A DNA stretch of 64,000 bases from Pleurodeles waltl. Taxonomy: Eukaryota; Chordata; Amphibia; Caudata; Salamandridae. The stretch lies in NCBI RefSeq assembly GCF_031143425.1, contig NC_090443.1, forward strand, positions 1,056,903,554 to 1,056,967,553. Direction: 5' to 3'. Every line of letters starts with the position of its first letter. The first letter of the stretch is position 1. Positions 12,004 through 22,506 of this stretch are shown in pieces. A model generated the notes under the pieces. The model was given only the letters and a program-made list of their open reading frames with translations, made no database searches and was not told the DNA's origin. The position numbers and the translations under genes are program-made.

Positions 12004-13435
12004 TCTGGGGAAACTTTAGATAACGAATGCATGAGCTCAGCCGAGTTCCTCTGCATCTCTCTCTTCACCTTCTGATAAGGAAACGACCGCTGACCGCGCT
12101 GGAAGCCTGCAAACCTGCAACATAGTAGCAAAGACGACTACTGCAACTCTGTAACGCTGATCCTGCCGCCTTCTCGACTGTTTTCCTGCTTGTGCATGCT
12201 GTGGGGGTAGCCTGCCTCCTCTCTGCACCAGAAGCTCCGAAGAAATCTCCCGTGGGTCGACGGAATCTTCCCCCTGCAACCGCAGGCACCAAAAAGCTGC
12301 ATTACCGGTCCCTTGGGTCTCCTCTCAGCACGACGAGCGAGGTCCCTCGAATCCAGCGACGCTGTCCAAGTGACCCCCACAGTCCAGTGACTCTTCAGCC
12401 CAAGTTTGGTGGAGGTAAGTCCTTGCCTCACCTCGCTGGGCTGCATTGCTGGGAACCGCGACTTTACAGCTGCTCCGGCCCCTGTGCACTTCCGGCGGAA
12501 ATCCTTCGTGCACAGCCAAGCCTGGGTCCACGGCACTCTAACCTGCATTGCACAACTTTCTAAGTTGGTCTCCGGCGACGTGGGACTCCTTTGTGCAACT
12601 TCGGTGAGCACCGTTTCATGCATCTTCGTAGTGCCTGTTTCTGGCACTTCTCCGGGTGCTACCTGCTTCAGTGAGGGCTCTTTGTCTTGCTCGACGTCCC
12701 CTCTCTCTGCAGGTCCAATTTGCGACCTCCTGGTCCCTCCTGAGCCCCAGCAGCGTCCAAAAACGCCAAACGCACGATTTGCGTGTAGCAAGGCTTGTTG
12801 GCGTCCTTCCGGCGGGAAAACACTTCTGCACGACTCTCCAAGGCGAGTGGGATCCGTTCACCAAAGGGGAAGTCTCTAGCCCTTTTCGTTCCTGCAGAAA
12901 CCTCAGCTTCTTCTGTCTAGTCGAAGCTTCTTTGCACCCGCAGCTGGCATTTCCTGGGCATCTGCCCATCTCCGACTTGCTTGTGACTTTTGGACTTGGT
13001 CCCCTTGTTCCACAGGTACCCTAGATTGGAAATCCACAGTTGTTGCATTGCTGGTTTGTGTCTTTCCTGCATTATTCCTCTAACACGACTCTTTTGTCCT
13101 TAGGGGAACTTTAGTGCACTTTGCACTCACTTTTCAGGGTCTTGGGGAGGGTTATTTTTCTAACTCTCACTATTTTCTAATAGTCCCAGCGACCCTCTAC
13201 AAGGTCACATAGGTTTGGGGTCCATTCGTGGTTCGCATTCCACTTTTGGAGTATATGGTTTGTGTTGCCCCTATCCCTATGTTTCCCCATTGCATCCTAT
13301 TGTAACTATACATTGTTTGCACCGTTTTCTAAGACTATACTGCATATTTTTGCTATTGTGTATATATATCTTGTGTATATTTCCTATCCTCACACTGAGG
13401 GTACACTCTAAGATACTTTGGCATATTGTCATAAA

Positions 13436-13441
13436 AATAAA
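13436..13441 (+). terminator. Poly(A) signal in E1 5' LTR
   Basis: AATAAA within cataaaaataaagtacc, repeated at 21687 in the 3' LTR, where it would end element transcripts. The R/U5 border would follow within about 30 bp. E2 carries the same signal on the minus strand in both LTRs. Confidence 0.7.
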
Positions 13442-13948
13442 GTACCTTTATTTTTAGTATAACTGTGTATTGTGTTTTCTTATGATATTGTGCATATGAC
13501 ACTAAGTGGTACTGTAGTAGCTTCACACGTCTCCTAGTTCAGCCTAAGCTGCTCTGCTAAGCTACCATTATCTATCAGCCTAAGCTGCTAGACACCCTAT
13601 ACACTAATAAGGGATAACTGGGCCTGGTGCAAGGTGCAAGTACCCCTTGGTACTCACTACAAGCCAGTCCAGCCTCCTACATTGGTTGTGCAGTGGTGGG
13701 ATAAGTGCTTGAGACTACTTACCACTCTTGTCATTGTACTTTTCATAAGAGAAAAATATACAAAACAAGGTCAGTGTATATACACATAGCCAAAAAGTTT
13801 TGCATTTCCTCTTTTCACTCTTTTCTAAGTGCTGAAAAGTACTCCTAAACTTTCAAAAAGTTCTTAAAAGTTTAAAAAGTTTTTTTCTGTCTTTCCAAAA
13901 AGTTCTGAAAACTTTTTTCTCTTTTTCTATCACTTTAACTCTCTCAAA

Positions 13949-16153
13949 ATGTCTGGCACAGGAAAAAATGTTGAACTGTCCAAACTTGCATATGATCACC
14001 TTAGCTGGAAAGGAGCAAGGAGTCTCTGCATAGAGAGAGGTTTGAGTGTAGGGAAGAATCCTTCTTTAGAACTGTTAATTAATATGCTTAGAGTACAGGA
14101 TAAGGCCATAAGTGCCCAATCTGTAGAAAAAGTAGCTAATGGTTCTCAATCTGATCCAGGGACTCCCCCAGGAAAAGGTTCAGGAAAGAAACTTCTCAGC
14201 CTGCCCATTACTAGACAGTCTAGCATAGTTGGTACAGAGGTTGAATCACACCATACTAATGGTGTGCTCTCACATTATACTGGTAGCCAAGCTGTTAGGG
14301 TGCCCTATGTAAGGGACAGGTCTCCTTCTGTTCATTCCCATCATACCTCTGTATCTAGAAATGTCCCTCCCACCCACCCTGATGACAGATTGTTAGAAAG
14401 GGAGCTCAATAGATTGAGAGTGGAACAAAACAGACTGAAGCTCAAGAAGCAACAGCTGGATTTGGATAGACAGTCTTTAGAAGTAGAGAGGGAAAGACAG
14501 AAGTTGGGTTTAGAAACCCATGGTGGCAGCAGCAGTATTCCCCATAGTCATCCTGCAAAAGAGCATGATTCCAGGAATCTGCACAAGATAGTTCCCCCTT
14601 ATAAGGAGGGGGATGACATTAACAAGTGGTTTGCTGCACTTGAGAGGGCCTGTGCTGTACAGGATGTCCCTCAAAAGCAGTGGGCTGCTATCCTATGGCT
14701 ATCATTTACTGGAAAAGGTAGGGATAGGCTCCTTACTGTAAAAGAAAATGATGCTAATAATTTCCAAGTTCTTAAGAATGCACTCCTGGATGGTTATGGC
14801 TTAACCACTGAACAGTACAGGATAAAGTTCAGAGAGACCAAAAAGGAGTCTTCACAAGACTGGGTTGATTTCATTGACCAGGCAGTGAAGGCCTTGGAGG
14901 GGTGGTTACATGGCAGTAAAGTTACTGATTATGACAGCCTGTATAACTTAATCCTGAGAGAGCATATTCTTAATAATTGTGTGTCTGATTTGTTGCACCA
15001 GTACTTGGTGGACTCTGATCTGACCTCTCCCCAAGAATTGGGAAAGAAGGCAGACAAATGGGTCAGAACAAGAGTGAACAGAAAAGTTCATACAGGGGGT
15101 GACAAAGATGGCAACAAAAAGAAGGATGGTAAGTCTTCTGACAAGGGTGGGGACAAATCTAAAAATGAGTCTTCATCAGGCCCACAAAAACACTCTGGTG
15201 GGGGTGGTGGGTCCAAATCCTCCTTTAATCAGAACAAGGAAAAGAAACCATGGTGCTATTTATGTAAAATAAAAGGCCATTGGACAACAGATCCCAGTTG
15301 TCCAAAGAAAGGCACCACAGCTCCTACCACTACAACCCCTACTGCTACACCTAGTGTCCCTACTAATAGCAGTGGTGGTGGGAGCAAACCTACTAATAGC
15401 CAATCCAAGGGAGTAGCTGGGCTCACTTTTGGTAATTTAGTTGGGGTTGGTCTGATTAGGGAGACCACAGAGGCTACTTTAGTCTCTGAAGGGGCTATTG
15501 ATTTAGCCACTTTGGTTGCTTGCCCCCATAACTTGGAGAAGTACAAGCAACTAACCCTAATAAATGGTGTTGAGGTCCAGGCCTACAGGGACACAGGTGC
15601 CAGTGTCACAATGGTGATTGAGAAACTGGTGCACCCTGAACAACACATACTTGGACACCAGTACCAAGTAACCGATGCTCACAACATAACACAAAGCCAC
15701 CCCATGGCTGTTGTAAATCTCAACTGGGGGGGGGTAACTGGTCCAAAGAAAGTTGTGGTAGCTTCAGATTTACCTGTAGACTGTCTATTAGGGAATGATT
15801 TGGAGACATCAGCTTGGTCAGATGTGGAGTTGGAGGCCCATGCAGCAATGCTGGGCATCCCAGGGCATATTTTTGCTTTGACAAGGGCTCAGGCCAAAAA
15901 GCAAAAAGGACAGGGAAGCTTGGATCCTGGAACAATGGACCAAGTGCTCCCTAAAGCTAGGGCTAGTAGAAGCAAACCACTTCCTACTATCCCTCCCTCT
16001 ACAGTGGATTCTAATTCTGAGGAAGAAGAATTCCCTCCCTGTGCAGAACCTACACCAGAGGAGCTGGAAGCAGACACTGCTGAGCTTTTGGGTGAAGGGG
16101 GGCCTGCCAGGGAGGAGCTGAGTGTGGCACAGCAAACCTGTCCCACATTATAG
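13949..16153 (+). CDS. E1 gag-protease, ended by an in-frame stop
   Basis: 734 codons. Seen in order: a coiled-coil-like segment rich in Glu, Arg, Leu and Gln (about residues 143-190); a capsid region from about 205, whose C-terminal part (about 290-370) has the SCAN-like helical pattern of Gmr1 gag; a basic Gly/Lys/Ser stretch; a zinc-knuckle-like Cys-X2-Cys-X4-His-X6-Cys at about 435-450, wider than the usual last spacing of 4; then a retroviral-type aspartic protease with Asp-Thr-Gly-Ala at 548-551 and its partner LLGND near 613. Translation would stop at TAG 16151-16153. E2 has GAG at that position, so this is a point nonsense mutation. Confidence 0.9.
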   Translation: MSGTGKNVELSKLAYDHLSWKGARSLCIERGLSVGKNPSLELLINMLRVQDKAISAQSVEKVANGSQSDPGTPPGKGSGKKLLSLPITRQSSIVGTEVESHHTNGVLSHYTGSQAVRVPYVRDRSPSVHSHHTSVSRNVPPTHPDDRLLERELNRLRVEQNRLKLKKQQLDLDRQSLEVERERQKLGLETHGGSSSIPHSHPAKEHDSRNLHKIVPPYKEGDDINKWFAALERACAVQDVPQKQWAAILWLSFTGKGRDRLLTVKENDANNFQVLKNALLDGYGLTTEQYRIKFRETKKESSQDWVDFIDQAVKALEGWLHGSKVTDYDSLYNLILREHILNNCVSDLLHQYLVDSDLTSPQELGKKADKWVRTRVNRKVHTGGDKDGNKKKDGKSSDKGGDKSKNESSSGPQKHSGGGGGSKSSFNQNKEKKPWCYLCKIKGHWTTDPSCPKKGTTAPTTTTPTATPSVPTNSSGGGSKPTNSQSKGVAGLTFGNLVGVGLIRETTEATLVSEGAIDLATLVACPHNLEKYKQLTLINGVEVQAYRDTGASVTMVIEKLVHPEQHILGHQYQVTDAHNITQSHPMAVVNLNWGGVTGPKKVVVASDLPVDCLLGNDLETSAWSDVELEAHAAMLGIPGHIFALTRAQAKKQKGQGSLDPGTMDQVLPKARASRSKPLPTIPPSTVDSNSEEEEFPPCAEPTPEELEADTAELLGEGGPAREELSVAQQTCPTL

Positions 16154-18907
16154 GGTCTCAGACAGCAAGCTGTCAAACAGGCTAATGGGGATGTCAGTGA
16201 CTCTCACAGAGTTTACTGGGAGGACAACCTCTTGTACACTGAGCATAGGGATCCTAAACCTGGAGCTGCCAGGAGATTAGTGATTCCTCAGGAGTACAGA
16301 AAGTTCCTCCTAACACTGGCACATGACATTCCCTTAGCTGGGCACCGGGGTCAAATGAAAACTTGGGACAGATTGGTACCATTGTTTCATTGGCCTAGGA
16401 TGTCTGAGGACACAAAAGAATTTTGTAAGTCCTGTGAAACCTGTCAAGCCAGTGGCAAGACAGGTGGCACTCCAAAGGCACCCCTTATCCCACTGCCTGT
16501 GGTTGGGGTTCCCTTTGAAAGGGTAGGGGTTGACATAGTTGGCCCCCTTGACCCTCCTACTGCTTCAGGCAATAGGTTTATCTTGGTGGTAGTGGACCAT
16601 GCCACAAGATATCCTGAAGCTATTCCTTTAAGGACCACTACAGCACCTGCAGTGGCAAAGGCCCTCCTGGGAATATTTTCCAGGGTGGGCTTCCCAAAGG
16701 AAGTAGTATCAGACAGGGGAAGCAATTTCATGTCTGCATACTTAAAGGCCATGTGGAAGGAGTGTGGTGTAACTTACAAGTTCACAACACCCTATCATCC
16801 ACAAACAAATGGACTGGTGGAGAGATTTAATAAAACTCTCAAAGGCATGATTATGGGTCTCCCTGAAAAACTCCGCAGGAGATGGGATATCCTTCTACCA
16901 TGCCTCCTTTTTGCCTACAGGGAGGTACCCCAGAAAGGAGTGGGCTTCAGCCCCTTTGAACTTCTTTTTGGACACCCTGTTAGGGGTCCACTCACACTTG
17001 TAAAGGAGGGTTGGGAACAACCTTTAAAAGCTCCTAAGCAGGATATTGTGGATTATGTACTTGGCCTCAGATCAAGGATGGCTGAGTACATGAAAAAGGC
17101 CAGTAAAAACCTTCAGGCCAGCCAAGAGCTCCAGAAGCAATGGCATGATCAGAAGGCTGTTTTGGTTCAGTACCAACCAGGGCAGAAAGTGTGGGTCTTG
17201 GAGCCTGTGGCCCCAAGAGCACTCCAAGATAAATGGAGTGGACCCCACACAATTGTTGAAAAGAAGGGTGAAGTCACCTACTTGGTTGACTTAGGCACTG
17301 CCAGGAGTCCCCTTAGGGTGCTCCATGTCAACCGCCTGGAACCCTACTATGACAGGGCTGATCTCACCCTGCTCATGGCAACAGATGAGGGACAGGAAGA
17401 AGACAGTGATCCTCTACCTGATCTCTTCTCTTCCACAGAACAAGATGCTCTTGTGGAAGGTGTAGTTTTGGCTGATTGTCTTACTGCTGAGCAGAAAGAT
17501 AATTGCATAAATCTCCTAGGACAATTTTCAGAACTCTTCTCTACTGTGCCAGGCACCACTTCTTGGTGTGAGCACACTATAGATACTGGAGACAGTTTAC
17601 CTGTCAAAAGTAAGATCTATAGGCAACCTGACCATGTCAGGGACTGCATAAAGCAAGAAGTTCAGAAAATGTTGGAACTAGGAGTGGTTGAGCACTCTGA
17701 CAGTCCATGGGCTTCTCCTGTGGTACTGGTACCAAAACCCAATTCTAAAGATGGAAAGAAGGAAATGAGGTTTTGTGTAGACTATAGAGGTCTCAACTTG
17801 GTAACCAAAACTGATGCTCACCCTATACCCAGGGCAGATGAGCTTATAGATACACTGGCATCTGCCAAGTATCTAAGCACTTTTGATTTGACTGCAGGGT
17901 ATTGGCAGATCAAATTGTCAGAAGATGCTAAACCTAAGACTGCATTTTCTACCATTGGAGGACATTACCAGTTTACTGTAATGCCTTTTGGTTTGAAAAA
18001 TGCACCTGCCACTTTTCAGAGGTTGGTGAACACAGTCCTGCAAGGGCTAGAAGCTTTCAGTGCAGCATATTTGGATGATATAGCTGTCTTTAGCTCCAGC
18101 TGGGATGATCACCTGGTCCACCTTTGGAAAGTTTTGGAGGCTCTGCAAAAGGCAGGCCTCACTATCAAGGCTTCAAAGTGCCAGATAGGGCAGGGTAAGG
18201 TGGTTTATCTGGGACACCTTGTTGGTGGGGAACAGATTGCACCACTTCAGGGGAAAATCCAAACTATTATTGATTGGGTTCCCCCTACCACTCAGACTCA
18301 GGTGAGAGCCTTCCTAGGCCTCACTGGGTATTACAGGAGGTTCATTAAGAACTATGGCTCCATTGCAGCCCCTCTTAATGACCTCACATCCAAGAAAATG
18401 CCTAAAAAGGTATTATGGACAGCAAGCTGTCAGAAAGCTTTTGAGGAGCTGAAGCAGGCCATGTGCTCTGCACCTGTCCTGAAAAGCCCTTGTTACTCTA
18501 AAACATTCTATGTCCAAACTGATGCATCTGAATTAGGAGTAGGGGCAGTCCTATCACAACTTAATTCTGAGGGCCAGGATCAACCTGTTGCTTTTATTAG
18601 TAGGAGGTTGACCCCTAGAGAAAAGCGTTGGTCTGCCATTGAGAGGGAGGCCTTTGCTGTGGTCTGGGCTCTGAAGAAGTTGAGGCCATACCTGTTTGGC
18701 ACTCACTTCATTGTTCAGACAGACCACAAACCTCTACTTTGGCTAAAACAAATGAAAGGTGAAAATCCTAAATTGTTGAGGTGGTCCATATCTCTACAGG
18801 GAATGGACTATACAGTGGAACATAGACCTGGGAGTAGCCACTCCAATGCAGATGGACTCTCCAGATATTTCCACTTAGACAATGAAGACTCATCAGGTAA
18901 TGGCTAG
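16154..18907 (+). CDS. E1 integrase-RT-RNase H, same frame after the stop
   Basis: Open in the gag frame to TAG at 18905. Numbered from the first Met at 16232: the integrase zinc module has His31, His38, Cys65 and Cys68. The catalytic triad is Asp101, Asp161 and Glu197, with exactly 35 residues between the last two. A GPY/F-like module lies near 335. RT starts near 460 with YLDD at 613-616. RNase H has Asp764, Glu804 and Asp831. All catalytic residues are present. The Met at 16232 is only the first Met after the stop; in E2 this region is continuous with protease. Without readthrough E1 could not make these enzymes. Confidence 0.92.
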   Translation, partial: GLRQQAVKQANGDVSDSHRVYWEDNLLYTEHRDPKPGAARRLVIPQEYRKFLLTLAHDIPLAGHRGQMKTWDRLVPLFHWPRMSEDTKEFCKSCETCQASGKTGGTPKAPLIPLPVVGVPFERVGVDIVGPLDPPTASGNRFILVVVDHATRYPEAIPLRTTTAPAVAKALLGIFSRVGFPKEVVSDRGSNFMSAYLKAMWKECGVTYKFTTPYHPQTNGLVERFNKTLKGMIMGLPEKLRRRWDILLPCLLFAYREVPQKGVGFSPFELLFGHPVRGPLTLVKEGWEQPLKAPKQDIVDYVLGLRSRMAEYMKKASKNLQASQELQKQWHDQKAVLVQYQPGQKVWVLEPVAPRALQDKWSGPHTIVEKKGEVTYLVDLGTARSPLRVLHVNRLEPYYDRADLTLLMATDEGQEEDSDPLPDLFSSTEQDALVEGVVLADCLTAEQKDNCINLLGQFSELFSTVPGTTSWCEHTIDTGDSLPVKSKIYRQPDHVRDCIKQEVQKMLELGVVEHSDSPWASPVVLVPKPNSKDGKKEMRFCVDYRGLNLVTKTDAHPIPRADELIDTLASAKYLSTFDLTAGYWQIKLSEDAKPKTAFSTIGGHYQFTVMPFGLKNAPATFQRLVNTVLQGLEAFSAAYLDDIAVFSSSWDDHLVHLWKVLEALQKAGLTIKASKCQIGQGKVVYLGHLVGGEQIAPLQGKIQTIIDWVPPTTQTQVRAFLGLTGYYRRFIKNYGSIAAPLNDLTSKKMPKKVLWTASCQKAFEELKQAMCSAPVLKSPCYSKTFYVQTDASELGVGAVLSQLNSEGQDQPVAFISRRLTPREKRWSAIEREAFAVVWALKKLRPYLFGTHFIVQTDHKPLLWLKQMKGENPKLLRWSISLQGMDYTVEHRPGSSHSNADGLSRYFHLDNEDSSGNG

Positions 18908-18937
18908 TCTTATTGTCCTTCGTTTGGGGGGGGGTTG

Positions 18938-21932
18938 TGTAGGAAAGTACCATCTTGCCTGGCATGTTACCCCCATTTTTCACTGTATATATGTTGTTTT
19001 AGTTGTATGTGTCACTGGGACCCTGGTAACCCAGGGCCCCAGTGCTCATAAGTGTGCCTGAATGTGTTACCTGTGTAGTGACTAACTGTCTCACTGAGGC
19101 TCTGCTAATCAGAACCTCAGTGGTTATGCTCTCTCATTTCTTTCCAAATTGTCACTGACAGGCTAGTGACCATTTTTACCAATTTACATTGGCTTACTGG
19201 AACACCCTTATAATTCCCTAGTATATGGTACTGAGGTACCCAGGGTATTGGGGTTCCAGGAGATCCCTATGGGCTGCAGCATTTCTTTTGCCACACATAG
19301 GGAGCTCTGACAATTCTTACACAGGCCTGCCACTGCAGCCTGAGTGAAATAACGTCCACGTTATTTCACAGCCATTTTACACTGCACTTAAGTAACTTAT
19401 AAGTCACCTATATGTCTAACCTTTACCTGGTAAAGGTTAGGTGCAAAGTTACTTAGTGTGAGGGCACCCTGGCACTAGCCAAGGTGCCCCCACATTGTTC
19501 AGAGCCAATTCACTGAACTCTGTGAGTGCGGGGACACCATTACACGCGTGCACTACATATAGGTCACTACCTATATGTAGCTTCACCATGGTAACTCCGA
19601 ATATGGCCATGTAACATGTCTATGATCATGGAATTGCCCCCCCTATGCCATCCTGGCATTGTTGGTACAATTCCATGATCCCAGTGGTCTGTAGCACAGA
19701 CCCTGGTACTGCCAGATTGCCCTTCCTGGGGTTTCACTGCAGCTGCTGCTGCTGCCAACCCCTCAGACAGGCAGCTGCCCTCCTGGGGTCCAGCCAGGCC
19801 TGGCCCAGGATGGCAGAACAAAGAACTTCCTCTGAGAGAGGGTGTGACACCCTCTCCCTTTGGAAAATGGTGTGAAGGTAGGGGAGGAGTAGCCTCCCCC
19901 AGCCTCTGGAAATGCTTTGTTGGGCACAGATGTGCCCAATTCTGCATAAGCCAGTCTACACCGGTTCAGGGACCCCTTAGCCCCTGCTCTGGCGCGAAAC
20001 TGGACAAAGGAAAGGGGAGTGACCACTCCCCTGACCTGCACCTCCCCTGGGAGGTGTCCAGAGCTCCTCCAGTGTGCTCCAGACCTCTGCCATCTTGGAA
20101 ACAGAGGTGCTGCTGGCACACTGGACTGCTCTGAGTGGCCAGTGCCACCAGGTGACGTCAGAGACTCCTGCTGATAGGCTCCTTCAGGTGTTAGTAGCCT
20201 TTCCTCTCTCCTAGGTAGCCAAACCCTCTTTTCTGGCTATTTAGGGTCTCTGTCTCTGGGGAAACTTTAGATAACGAATGCATGAGCTCAGCCGAGTTCC
20301 TCTGCATCTCTCTCTTCACCTTCTGATAAGGAAACGACCGCTGACCGCGCTGGAAGCCTGCAAACCTGCAACATAGTAGCAAAGACGACTACTGCAACTC
20401 TGTAACGCTGATCCTGCCGCCTTCTCGACTGTTTTCCTGCTTGTGCATGCTGTGGGGGTAGCCTGCCTCCTCTCTGCACCAGAAGCTCCGAAGAAATCTC
20501 ACGTGGGTCGACGGAATCTTCCCCCTGCAACCGCAGGCACCAAAAAGCTGCATTACCGGTCCCTTGGGTCTCCTCTCAGCACGACGAGCGAGGTCCCTCG
20601 AATCCAGCGACACTGTCCAAGTGACCCCCATAGTCCAGTGACTCTTCAGCCCAAGTTTGGTGGAGGTAAGTCCTTGCCTCACCTCGCTGGGCTGCATTGC
20701 TGGGAACCGCGACTTTACAGCTGCTCCGGCCCCTGTGCACTTCCGGCGGAAATCCTTCGTGCACAGCCAAGCCTGGGTCCACGGCACTCTAACCTGCATT
20801 GCACGACTTTCTAAGTTGGTCTCCGGCGACGTGGGACTCCTTTGTGCAACTTCGGCGAGCACCGTTTCACGCATCCTTGTAGTGCCTGTTTCTGGCACTT
20901 CTCTGGGTGCTACCTGCTTCAGTGAGGGCTCTTTGTCTTGCTCGACGTCCCCTCTCTCTGCAGGTCCAATTTGCGACCTCCTGGTCCCTCCTGGGCCCCA
21001 GCAGCGTCCAAAAACGCCAAACGCACGATTTGCGTGTAGCAAGGCTTGTTGGCGTCCTTCCGGCGGGAAAACACTTCTGCACGACTCTCCAAGGCGAGAT
21101 GGATCCGTCCAACAAAGGGGAAGTCCCTAGCCCTTTTCGTTCCTGCAGAAACCTCAGCTTCTTCTGTCCAGTCGAAGCTTCTTTGCACCCGCAGCTGGCA
21201 TTTCCTGGGCATCTGCCCATCTCCGACTTGCTTGTGACTTTTGGACTTGGTCCCCTTGTTCCACAGGTACCCTAGATTGGAAATCCACAGTTGTTGCATT
21301 GCTGGTTGGTGTCTTTCCTGCATTATTCCTCTAACACGACTCTTTTGTCCTTAGGGGAACTTTAGTGCACTTTGCACTCACTTTTCAGGGTCTTGGGGAG
21401 GGTTATTTTTCTAACTCTCACTATTTTCTAATAGTCCCAGCGACCCTCTACAAGGTCACATAGGTTTGGGGTCCATTCGTGGTTCGCATTTCACTTTTGG
21501 AGTATATGGTTTGTGTTGCCCCTATCCCTATGTTTCCCCATTGCATCCTATTGTAACTATACATTGTTTGCACTGTTTTCTAAGACTATACTGCATATTT
21601 TTGCTATTGTGTATATATATCTTGTGTATATTTCCTATCCTCACACTGAGGGTACACTCTAAGATACTTTGGCATATTGTCATAAAAATAAAGTACCTTT
21701 ATTTTTAGTATAACTGTGTATTGTGTTTTCTTATGATATTGTGCATATGACACTAAGTGGTACTGTAGTAGCTTCACACGTCTCCTAGTTCAGCCTAAGC
21801 TGCTCTGCTAAGCTACCATTATCTATCAGCCTAAGCTGCTAGACACCCTATACACTAATAAGGGATAACTGGGCCTGGTGCAAGGTGCAAGTACCCCTTG
21901 GTACTCACTACAAGCCAGTCCAGCCTCCTACA
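18938..21932 (+). repeat. E1 3' LTR
   Basis: 2995 bp, the same length as the 5' LTR, at a constant offset of 8251 bp. The differences seen are substitutions scattered mainly in the middle third. The poly(A) signal is at 21687-21692. Its TCCTACA end abuts the CCCTC duplication. Confidence 0.95.
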
Positions 21933-21937
21933 CCCTC

Positions 21938-22506
21938 TGCCTCCTCTTCCATGTGGCGACCTCCTGGTCCATCCTGGGCCTGCGCAGCACCATTTATCCT
22001 CAACTGTGACTCTTGCAGCTAGCAAGGCTTGTTTGCAGTCCTTCTGCGTAGAAACAACTCTGCATCCTCCAGCACTTCGTAGGATATCTTCTGACCAAAG
22101 CAGAAGTTCCTGGCACCTTCCATTGTTGCAGAATCTTTGGCTTCTTCCACCCGGAGGCAGCCCTTTTGCACCTTCATCCGGGGTTTAGTGGGCTCCTGCC
22201 CCCCCTGGACACTTGTGTGACTCTTGGACTTGGTCCCCTTCCTTTACAGGTCCTCAGGTCCAGGAATCTGTCTTCAGTGCTTTGCAGTCAGTTGTTGTCT
22301 TTGCAGAATCCCCTATCTCGACTTTACTCTCTTTCTGGGGTAGTAGGGTAACTTTACTCCTACTTTTCAGGGTCTTGGGATGGGGTATCTTGGACACCCT
22401 TAGTATTTTCTTACACTCCCAGCGATCCTCTACACACTACACTAGGCCTGGGGTCCATTCGTGGTTCGCATTCCACTTTTGGAGTATATGGTTTGTGTTG
22501 CCCCTA
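21938..22506 (+). mobile_element. LTR L2a, right part, truncated
   Basis: Continues the LTR interrupted at 10686. It ends abruptly at gtgttgcccct (22506), where LINE sequence begins, about 500 bp short of a complete LTR end. The missing end also removes its target-site duplication. Confidence 0.8.

Larger units (their letters stand above)
10687..13681 (+). repeat. E1 5' LTR
   Basis: 2995 bp, TGTAGG...CCTACA. It contains a CRE at 11902, a TATA-like ctatttag near 11996, a poly(A) signal at 13436, a donor-like GAG-GTAAGT at 12412 and an acceptor-like ttgttccacag ending at 13015. Several short perfect hairpins are present, for example GTGAAATAACGT-CC-ACGTTATTTCAC near 11093 and ctaacctttacctggtaaaggttag near 11166. 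The length is unusual; most gypsy LTRs are well under 1 kb. Confidence 0.95.
10687..21932 (+). mobile_element. E1: full-length Gmr1-like Ty3/gypsy element
   Basis: An 11,246-bp element bounded by CCCTC target duplications (10682-10686 and 21933-21937), with two LTRs of 2995 bp each and a 5256-bp internal region. The leader at 13682-13948 is rich in aaaagtt. The coding region holds gag, protease, integrase, RT and RNase H, in that order. A G-rich polypurine tract (18925-18934) precedes the 3' LTR. Integrase before RT is the order described for Gmr1-like elements, whose domain sequences are otherwise Ty3/gypsy-like. By eye I count about 20 differences between its LTRs, so the insertion is young. 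It sits inside an older LTR of the same family. Confidence 0.93.

Noticed and set aside
13682..13705. Primer binding site for a specific tRNA
   Set aside because: TTGGTTGTGCAGTGG follows the LTR, but I cannot match it confidently to a tRNA 3' end.
15256..15546. Antisense frames inside E1 and E2 coding regions
   Set aside because: Shadows of the gag-pol frame, identical in both elements for that reason only.
16151..16153. Programmed stop-codon readthrough in E1
   Set aside because: E2 has a sense codon there, and the site lies between protease and integrase rather than gag and pol. A simple mutation explains it.
20389..21042. 217-codon minus frame repeated in the LTRs
   Set aside because: Same frame appears in both E1 LTRs because the LTRs are copies. 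Shorter and shifted in E2, with no motif, so likely a chance frame in GC-rich DNA.
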